From Novosphingobium sediminis (GTDB taxonomy: Bacteria; Pseudomonadota; Alphaproteobacteria; Sphingomonadales; Sphingomonadaceae), in the NCBI RefSeq assembly GCF_007991615.1, contig NZ_BJYR01000012.1:186001-250000 (forward strand): DNA of 64,000 nt. Direction: 5' to 3'. A program made the position numbers and the translations under genes. Of this stretch, positions 63,503-64,000 are shown in pieces; the first letter of the stretch is position 1; the number at the start of each line of letters is the position of its first letter. Under the pieces are notes generated by a model, which saw only the letters and a list, made by a program, of their open reading frames with translations, was not told the DNA's origin and did not search any database.

Positions 63503-64000
63503 TGATCGAAGTGCGTCAGCTCAGATTTGCGGTAGCCACCGCCGATGCCCAGAATTTCTCACGCGCCGCCGAAGCAATGCGCATCAAGCAATCGACCTTG
63601 AGCAGACGAATAGCCGCCCTGGAAGCGCGCCTCGGGATCAAGCTCTTCGAACGAAGCACGCGCGGCGCGATACCGACCGAACAAGGCAAGGCGTTCCTCA
63701 GTGTTGCCCGGCGCATTCTCACCGATATCGACAATCTTCAGACGACAGCCCGCGCGGTCAGCTATGGTGAGGAAGGTCGGATCGCGGTCGGCTTTTCTGC
63801 GTCATTGATGGCCGGCAACATGCGTGCGACCATTGGCGAGTACATGCGGCGTCATCCCGACATTCAGTTTGACGGGATCGAGGCCGATCCCGAGCGGATG
63901 CTCAGCGACCTGAAGGCACGGATCATTGACGTGGCTCTGATGCCGTCAGACGCACACGACGCTGGCATCTCGCGGCGCTCCGCCTGGTCGGAGCGATTGC
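63503..64000 (+). CDS. LysR-family transcriptional regulator, partial
   Basis: The first 166 codons of a LysR regulator; the rest lies beyond the window. The winged HTH is clear (LRFAVATADAQNFSRAAEAMRIKQSTLSRRIAALEARLGIKLFERS), followed by the start of the substrate-binding domain (GRIAVGFSASLMAGNM). Its target and effector cannot be told. It lies within the island. Confidence 0.9.

Noticed and set aside
52043..64000. CRISPR array or insertion sequence in the island.
   Set aside because: No regularly spaced repeats and no transposase reading frame; only the integrase is recognisable as a mobility gene.

Overview
The window reads as the chromosome of a GC-rich alphaproteobacterium of the order Sphingomonadales, most like Novosphingobium and relatives. 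This rests on gene content and order, not on a database search: a SapC-family protein, a RibBX-type riboflavin enzyme, an F0 operon (I, a, c, b', b) without F1 genes, the run pyrF - trpF - trpB - trpA - accD - folC, a CpdR-type response regulator and a large TonB-dependent receptor.

Layout, left (core chromosome). 1-10.6 kb: a DUF1963-like membrane-anchored protein (cut by the window edge), icd, a crotonase, tRNA-Val(GAC), cpdR divergent from an N-formylglutamate amidohydrolase, a probable small RNA, sapC, an FAD-linked oxidase, an unknown protein, a DEAD-box helicase and a LprI-like secreted protein. 10.6-20.6 kb: pcrA/uvrD, a chemoreceptor, an MHS-type transporter, a Rieske oxygenase - pseudouridine synthase - rsmD operon, and ampG. 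20.7-30.3 kb: a long leftward series of lapA, pyrF, GNAT, SIMPL protein, trpF, trpB, trpA, accD and folC, preceded by purB and a NRDE protein. 30.3-39.8 kb: radC, a ydbH-ynbE-ydbL lipid-transport operon, the F0 ATP synthase operon and a large secreted surface protein. 39.8-51.6 kb: an ATP-grasp ligase, gloB-lacI, rpsA, a second chemoreceptor with an in-frame stop near its start, ribBX-ribH and a TonB-dependent receptor.

Right end (52.09 kb to the window edge). A 45-nt 3' fragment of tRNA-Lys(CTT), broken exactly at the anticodon loop, is followed by a tyrosine integrase. I read this as the left end of a tRNA-borne genomic island that continues past the window. Inside it are a two-gene module that looks like a HicA-like toxin with an HTH antitoxin behind a perfect palindromic operator, a decayed second copy of the toxin-like gene, three AraC regulators each divergent from a CMD/AhpD-like or P460 gene (one CMD gene is broken), a SnoaL-like protein, a Tat-exported ferritin-like protein, a cytochrome c, a uracil-DNA-glycosylase-like protein, an SPW-like membrane protein and a LysR regulator cut by the window edge. 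Together they suggest a redox or reactive-species stress cargo, but this is inference.

Two dispersed intergenic palindrome families occur. One (unit close to CCGCTCACCCTGAGCTTGTC) is at three loci and the other (CTCCCGCNNGCGGGAG core) at two. A copy of the second lies directly over the ribosome-binding site of folC. No CRISPR array, rRNA gene, insertion sequence or replication origin was seen.
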